Assembly (NCBI GenBank): GCA_007128275.1
Contig: SKXR01000115.1
Location: 1-19,263, forward strand
Direction: 5' to 3'
Source of the DNA: Kiritimatiellia bacterium
GTDB lineage: Bacteria; Verrucomicrobiota; Kiritimatiellia; SLAD01
Length of the DNA stretch: 19,263 bases
Under the pieces are notes generated by a model, which worked only from the letters and a program-made list of their open reading frames with translations, did not search any database and was not told where the DNA came from. Position numbers and translations under genes: made by a program. Positions 15,714 to 19,263 of the stretch are shown here, one piece after another (within the stretch, counting starts at the first letter, position 1; each line of letters opens with the position of its first letter).

Positions 15714-17024
15714 ATGGTTTGGTTCTTCTACAACATTTTGTTCGTCGTGGGGTTTGTCCTTTTATTGCCGCACTTCTGTAAGCGGATGTGGAAAAGAGGC
15801 GGTTACCGTAAGAATTTTTTGCAGCGGCTGGCGGTGTTTGACGCCGAAACCCGGCGCGAACTGGAAAAAGAGTCACGCGTGTGGATTCATGCCGTAAGCG
15901 TCGGCGAAACGTATGTCGCGTTTCGGTTCATGGAGGCCATGCGAAAAGCGCGGCCAGACCTCTCTTTCGTCCTTTCCACCACCACGTCCACCGCCCATGC
16001 GATCGCGCGCGGGAAGATGGTGTCGCCCGACGTATTGCTGTATTTCCCCGTCGATATCCCGCCGGTGATGCGCAGGATGGTGCGTCTCATCCGTCCGCGC
16101 TTGCTGATCCTCGTCGAAACCGAGTTCTGGCCGAATCTGATTCGAATCTCTCGCCGAAACAATATCCCCGTCGTGCTGATCAATGGCCGGATTTCCCAAA
16201 AATCTTTTGGCGGATATAGGAAGCTGCGCATGTTCACGCGTCGCCTTTTACCGGAACTGAATGCGATGTTCATGCAGAGTGCGCAGGATCACGAGCGGCT
16301 GGTTGCTTTGGGCGCCCCGCCCGAGAAGGTCTTCGTTCCGGGCAGCGCGAAATACGAAATCGTGGATCGCAACCCCGAAGGCGAGGCCCAAGCACGCCAA
16401 GTGCTGCGGCAAGCCGGCATCCATGATCAGGCGCTGGTGATCCTCGGCGGGTCCACGTGGGCGGGCGAAGAAGCGGTTCTCCTGGACTCGTACCGGGAAA
16501 TGAAGAATGACTTCCCGACGCTCGCCTTGGTGCTCGTGCCGAGGCATTTCGAACGGTCCGACGAGGTCATTGCCGCCATCGAACAGCGTGGGATGACTTA
16601 TGTCCGGCGAAGTCAGTTGCAAGGCGATACAACCCCGGATAAGCCCGTCGCCGATGTCCTTCTGGTGGACACCACCGGCGAACTAAAGAACTTCTACGCC
16701 TCCGCGACCGTGATTTTCGTGGGCAAAAGTCTGACCGTTCACGGCGGACAGAATGTCATCGAACCCGCCGTATGCCGGAAGCCCATCGTGGTCGGCCCGA
16801 ACATGGAGAATTTCCCGGCCATCATGGAGGATTTCCTCTCGGCCGACGCCCTTCGACAGGTCCGCGATGCGCACGAGCTGAAAGCGACGATCCGCGCCTT
16901 GTTGGCCGACGAGAACGAGCGCAATACGCTCGGTGCCCGGGCGGGCCGCCTGTTGGAGGAGAAAGCCGGCGCCGTAGATAAGACCTTGGCGCACGTGCTG
17001 CCGCTGATTCGTCCGGCTACTTAA
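15714..17024 (+). CDS. waaA: 3-deoxy-D-manno-octulosonic acid (Kdo) transferase
   Basis: 436 aa, normal length. It adds Kdo from CMP-Kdo to lipid IVA on the cytosolic side of the inner membrane. An N-terminal membrane anchor (residues about 3-21) precedes the GT-B core: WIHAVSVGE with the likely catalytic Glu65, LSTTTSTAH, YFPVDIPPVMRRMV, LVETEFWPNLI and INGRISQKSF. The C-terminal half has LGGSTWAGEE, LVPRHFER, LLVDTTGELKNFYASA and the sugar-nucleotide motif HGGQNVIEPA. The reading frame is open upstream into xerC, but the anchor-bearing ATG 15714 is the family start. The 65-nt gap after xerC holds its own promoter-like pair. The stop (17022-17024) and that of the convergent exonuclease overlap in TTAA. 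How many Kdo residues it adds cannot be told. Confidence 0.94.
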   Translation: MVWFFYNILFVVGFVLLLPHFCKRMWKRGGYRKNFLQRLAVFDAETRRELEKESRVWIHAVSVGETYVAFRFMEAMRKARPDLSFVLSTTTSTAHAIARGKMVSPDVLLYFPVDIPPVMRRMVRLIRPRLLILVETEFWPNLIRISRRNNIPVVLINGRISQKSFGGYRKLRMFTRRLLPELNAMFMQSAQDHERLVALGAPPEKVFVPGSAKYEIVDRNPEGEAQARQVLRQAGIHDQALVILGGSTWAGEEAVLLDSYREMKNDFPTLALVLVPRHFERSDEVIAAIEQRGMTYVRRSQLQGDTTPDKPVADVLLVDTTGELKNFYASATVIFVGKSLTVHGGQNVIEPAVCRKPIVVGPNMENFPAIMEDFLSADALRQVRDAHELKATIRALLADENERNTLGARAGRLLEEKAGAVDKTLAHVLPLIRPAT

Positions 17025-17737
17025 CGGCTCGGCGAAGCGAGCTTGGTCGGTGCAAAATGCATGGGGCCACCGGCATCGCGGTAGAGTTGACGCAAGGGGA
17101 GGTTGCCGTCCTTCGTCTTCAGTCCAATCTCGAATATATCGAGAATGTAGACGGCGTCGGCCAAGGCCCGATGATACACGTCTCCCGAGACCCCGAGATG
17201 TTCCGTCAATTGCTCCATGGCATGGGAGGGGGCTTGCGGAAACCATGTGCGAAACAATCTCAAGCTGTCGACAACGGGCGCGTCAGGCAGGGGCAGATCG
17301 TTACGAAGTATTTCCTCTCGGATGAAGTCTACATCGAAACGGGCATTGTGCGCCATTAAGACGGAACCGTCGATAAAGGCCATGAATTCGTCGTAGATAT
17401 CCTTGAACGCCGGACTGTCCTTCAATTGGTCCATGGAAATGTTGTGCGTGCGTTGCGCCATGGGATGGATCGGTCGGTCCGGTTTGATCAACCACTCGCG
17501 TTCCTCGATGATTTTCCCATTACGGAATTTCACCGCGCCGATCTCAATGACGCGTTCCTGATATGGACTCAGCCCCGTCGTTTCCACGTCAAACGCCACA
17601 AAGGTAACGTTCTTGACGTGCGTGTTGGGGTGCGGCGGCGTCGCGTTCCCTTCGCCAGGGCGCGCAAGAACCAGAACCGCGACAGCCAACAGATAGCCGG
17701 CCGCCATTCGATGCCATGTCAACGTTCCGATTTTCAT
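17021..17737 (-). CDS. DnaQ-like DEDDh 3'-5' exonuclease with N-terminal signal peptide
   Basis: 238 aa. The exonuclease domain has every catalytic residue: Asp50 and Glu52 (FVAFDVETTGLSP), Asp135 (HNARFDVDF), His189 and Asp194 (HRALADAVYILDIF). It most resembles the proofreading epsilon/PolC-type exonuclease family. Residues 1-32 are a basic start, a hydrophobic core (AAGYLLAVAVLVLA) and a polar NA-TPP end, i.e. a signal peptide or signal anchor, which is unexpected for this family. The start is firm: GAGGAG lies 6 nt before ATG 17737, and the open frame further upstream (to 17947) has no such site. No polymerase domain is present. Export would place it in the periplasm or outside the cell, perhaps for DNA or RNA degradation. 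That role is inference. Confidence 0.88.
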   Translation of the reverse strand: MKIGTLTWHRMAAGYLLAVAVLVLARPGEGNATPPHPNTHVKNVTFVAFDVETTGLSPYQERVIEIGAVKFRNGKIIEEREWLIKPDRPIHPMAQRTHNISMDQLKDSPAFKDIYDEFMAFIDGSVLMAHNARFDVDFIREEILRNDLPLPDAPVVDSLRLFRTWFPQAPSHAMEQLTEHLGVSGDVYHRALADAVYILDIFEIGLKTKDGNLPLRQLYRDAGGPMHFAPTKLASPSR

Positions 17738-18006
17738 AGGTTGCTCCTCGCCGGTCAAACACACACCAACCCTGATAGATGAGTAAGGGAAGAATGCAGG
17801 TGTACCGATAATGGACCTGTATGATCTGAAGATAACCCTACAATAATGTAGCACCCGTTGTAAAGTCCTATTTTCCAACGACTTTTCAGAGCCGAAAAGT
17901 GTCGGGCTCCCGGTTCTATCGGAGCTGCCCACGATTCGCCGGCGCACGAGTCAACAACTTATCAACAGGTTGCGAACAGGCGCTCCCATCCGGTTCAAGC
18001 GCATGC
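17738..18006. other. Non-coding region upstream of the exonuclease and the transposase element
   Basis: No convincing gene. It holds the exonuclease leader (Shine-Dalgarno at 17744-17749), a CTACA-ATAA-TGTAG inverted repeat (17838-17851), two adjacent hairpins (17881-17930) and one sequence one base away from a DnaA box (TTATCAACA, 17959-17967). I could not choose a clear promoter for the exonuclease. Confidence 0.5.
17881..17930. repeat. Two adjacent hairpins in non-coding DNA
   Basis: ACTTTTC / GAAAAGT is a perfect 7-bp stem with a 6-nt loop (17881-17887 with 17894-17900). Immediately after, GGGCTCC pairs imperfectly with GGAGCTGCCC (about 17904-17930). No T-run follows on either strand. 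A terminator, a small RNA or a decayed repeat are all possible. Confidence 0.4.
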
Positions 18007-18023
18007 GCGGAAGGGGTCAGCCC

Positions 18024-18057
18024 GCGGAAGGGGTCAGTCCTTGCATACTTGCAGAAT
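18024..18057 (+). repeat. Left 34-bp end repeat of the Y1 element
   Basis: Exact reverse complement of 19095-19128 and 19139-19172. It starts GCGGAAGGGGTCAG and ends TTGCATACTTGCAGAAT. It can fold as two small hairpins: AAGGG-GTCAG-TCCTT with a G-T pair, and TGCA-TACT-TGCA, as expected for a REP-type Y1 substrate. Confidence 0.9.
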
Positions 18058-18061
18058 GAAC

Positions 18062-18090
18062 TTGTGTTGTAGGGGTGGGTGTGTCGTAAT
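18062..18090 (+). promoter_or_regulatory. Putative transposase promoter, very close to the start codon
   Basis: TTGTGT (18062-18067), a 17-nt spacer, then CGTAAT (18085-18090), 8 nt before the ATG at 18099. There is no Shine-Dalgarno. The start codon lies in the centre of the perfect palindrome GCGCCATGGCGC (18094-18105). Confidence 0.35.
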
Positions 18091-18098
18091 GTTGCGCC

Positions 18099-19118
18099 AT
18101 GGCGCGCAAAGTTAGAATAGAGTATCCGGGCGCGGTGTATCATGTGATGAGTCGGGGGGACCGGCGGGAGGAGATCTTTCGGTCGGATCGCGACCGGTTT
18201 CGTTTTCTGGATACATTAGCGGAGGTCTGTGATCGGACGGGGTTTCGTGTGCATTCCTATGTGCTGATGACGAACCATTATCATCTGCTTCTTGAAACGC
18301 CGGAAGGCAACTTGGTTGAAGGGATGCGTTGGTTGCAGGGGACCTACACCATCCGCTTCAATCTCTGCAACAATCTGGTTGGCCACTTGTTCCAGGGGCG
18401 CTATAAGGCGATCCCTGTCAATGCGGACGAATGCGGGTATTTTCGAACGCTGAGCGATTACATCCATTTGAATCCTGCGCGCGCACGGCTTCTGGGCGGG
18501 GAGCATTCATCGTTATCGTCCTATCCGTGGAGCAGTTATCGGTCGTTCGTGAGCGGCAAGCCGCTTCCGGGCTGGCTGGTGAGGAAGCGTGTGTTTGGAG
18601 CCCACGGCTTGGAAAGCGATGGGGCGTTGGCTCGTCGTCGATATCGCGGATACATGGAGCAGCTGGCTCATGCGTTGTCTTCCGGGGTTTCGCGGGAGGA
18701 TTTGGATGAAGAGTGGCGGGAGATTCGCCGGGGGTGGTATCTTGGTGATGAAAACTTCCGGGATCGATTGGAGGGCTTGGCGGATAAGGCCGTCAGGGGC
18801 AGGCGTCGTTCATCGTATGATCGACCTGGTTTGGCGTATCACGATGCGCGGATGGCGGAGGAGTGGCTGAAGAAGGTATTAATCGTGTTGCCTATTGACT
18901 TGCAGGAGCTCCGAGCCCTTCGACCATCCGATCCTCTCAAGCAAGCGGTGGTTTGGTTCTTGCGCACCCGCAGCACGGTTTCTGCAGCGTGGTTGTGCGC
19001 CGATCTGCGAACCGGTCACGCGAGCAATGTAAGTCGCGCGGTATCCGCCTTTCGCGCCCCAGTGGACCGAAAGCGAAAACAACTAAAGAAGAAGATTCTG
19101 CAAGTATGCAAGGACTGA
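18099..19118 (+). CDS. Y1 (HUH) transposase, REP-associated tyrosine transposase (RAYT) type
   Basis: 339 aa. The N-terminal half is a Y1_Tnp domain that cuts and joins single-stranded DNA through a 5'-phosphotyrosine link. The start RKVRIEYPGAVYHVMSRGDRRE is typical. The HUH motif is His60-Tyr-His62 in LMTNHYHLLLE, and the nucleophile is Tyr102 in HLFQGRYKAI; all are intact. The C-terminal part (residues about 180-339) contains a helix-turn-helix-like stretch (VVWFLRTRSTVSAAWLCADLRTGHASNVSRAV) and a basic tail. No frameshift or stop interrupts it, so it may be active. The last eight codons and the stop lie inside the right-hand repeat, so the end repeat dictates the protein tail ILQVCKD. Orphan RAYTs move REP sequences rather than themselves, which may apply here. 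Confidence 0.93.
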   Translation: MARKVRIEYPGAVYHVMSRGDRREEIFRSDRDRFRFLDTLAEVCDRTGFRVHSYVLMTNHYHLLLETPEGNLVEGMRWLQGTYTIRFNLCNNLVGHLFQGRYKAIPVNADECGYFRTLSDYIHLNPARARLLGGEHSSLSSYPWSSYRSFVSGKPLPGWLVRKRVFGAHGLESDGALARRRYRGYMEQLAHALSSGVSREDLDEEWREIRRGWYLGDENFRDRLEGLADKAVRGRRRSSYDRPGLAYHDARMAEEWLKKVLIVLPIDLQELRALRPSDPLKQAVVWFLRTRSTVSAAWLCADLRTGHASNVSRAVSAFRAPVDRKRKQLKKKILQVCKD

Positions 19119-19128
19119 CCCCTTCCGC
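19095..19128 (+). repeat. Right 34-bp end repeat, inner copy
   Basis: Perfect reverse complement of 18024-18057. It contains the transposase stop codon (19116-19118). With 19139-19172 it forms a 39-bp direct repeat (19091-19129 and 19135-19173) of 44-bp period. Confidence 0.9.
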
Positions 19129-19138
19129 CTCTCTGAAG

Positions 19139-19172
19139 ATTCTGCAAGTATGCAAGGACTGACCCCTTCCGC
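19139..19172 (+). repeat. Right 34-bp end repeat, outer copy
   Basis: Identical to 19095-19128 and in the same orientation. A 10-nt truncated copy (CCCCTTCCGC, 19173-19182) abuts it, so the repeat has been added more than once at this end. Confidence 0.9.
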
Positions 19173-19200
19173 CCCCTTCCGCTGAGGTGGGCTATGCGGA

Positions 19201-19263
19201 TTATCCCGTTGCCTCGATGCTTTCCGCAAGCGCCTGGACCGCCCGTTTCAATTCTTCGTGCGA
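19201..19263 (-). CDS. C-terminal end of a minus-strand gene (cut by window edge)
   Basis: The last 20 codons and a TAA stop (19203-19201): SHEELKRAVQALAESIEATG. This reads as the closing amphipathic helix of a globular enzyme. Class I/II PLP aminotransferases often end in such a helix, but 20 residues are too few to assign a family. It ends 18 nt from the outermost repeat of the Y1 element, so the element sits just downstream of this gene. Confidence 0.55.
   Translation of the reverse strand, partial: SHEELKRAVQALAESIEATG

Larger units (their letters stand above)
18007..19182 (+). mobile_element. REPtron-like element: Y1 transposase gene bounded by inverted repeats
   Basis: The transposase gene is enclosed by one full 34-bp repeat on the left and two direct copies, in opposite orientation, on the right. 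Truncated copies sit outermost on both sides: GCGGAAGGGGTCAG at 18007-18020, and CCCCTTCCGC at 19173-19182. RAYT genes flanked by REP sequences in inverse orientation are known as REPtrons. The outer limits are set by where repeat similarity ends, not by a seen target site. Confidence 0.75.

Noticed and set aside
17959..17967. DnaA box (TTATCAACA, one mismatch to consensus) as part of an origin
   Set aside because: It is a single site without an AT-rich unwinding region or dnaA/dnaN nearby, and is expected by chance.
19091..19173. Two 39-bp direct repeats as a minimal CRISPR array
   Set aside because: There are only two copies, 5 bp apart, and both are inverted copies of the transposase element's left end. 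No cas genes are present.

Overview
The window is a gene-dense, GC-rich stretch of a Gram-negative bacterial chromosome. It carries inner-core lipopolysaccharide genes (lpxK, waaF, a WaaE-like glycosyltransferase, waaA), which imply a Kdo/heptose-containing LPS and an outer membrane. The GlyRS is the single-chain class II type. The LpxK N-terminus and the REP-type Y1 transposase read like proteins I associate with the PVC superphylum (Verrucomicrobiota/Kiritimatiellota/Lentisphaerota). That placement is an inference from memory of the families, of moderate confidence, and no search was run.

Layout. 1-5257, all minus strand: glyQS and pncB overlap by ATGA. After an 85-nt gap come a zinc-ribbon single-pass membrane protein and a hybrid histidine kinase/receiver protein that runs off the left edge. 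5258-5500 is a divergent intergenic region with two REP-like hairpins. 5501-6745: an FHA-domain membrane protein (+) and trmB (-) converge, and their coding sequences overlap by 60 bp. 6746-6878 is a compact divergent control region. 6879-15648 (+) is one tightly packed series: lpxK, waaF, WaaE-like glycosyltransferase, aroB, dprA, topA and a XerC/XerD recombinase, with four ATGA overlaps. waaA (15714-17024) follows with its own likely promoter. It meets, stop codon to stop codon, a minus-strand DEDDh exonuclease that carries an apparent signal peptide. The right end holds about 360 bp of structured non-coding DNA, a Y1 (HUH) transposase gene bounded by perfect 34-bp inverted repeats, and the last 20 codons of another minus-strand gene.

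How it works together. lpxK, waaF, the WaaE-like enzyme and waaA build lipid A and inner core. aroB feeds the shikimate pathway. dprA, topA and xer form a DNA-processing block that is co-transcribed with the LPS genes by position. glyQS and trmB serve translation and tRNA modification, and pncB serves NAD salvage.

Most worth a second look: (i) TopA has no zinc fingers and ends in three tandem ~70-residue repeats I do not recognise; (ii) the DnaQ-like exonuclease appears to be exported; (iii) the hybrid kinase has an intact H-box, N-box and receiver but a collapsed ATP-lid region; (iv) glyQS, trmB, waaA and the transposase lack a Shine-Dalgarno and have a promoter -10-like hexamer only 7-9 nt before ATG, suggesting leaderless mRNAs; (v) the transposase element is REPtron-like, with layered end repeats that encode the protein's C-terminus. 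I found no CRISPR array, rRNA or tRNA gene.
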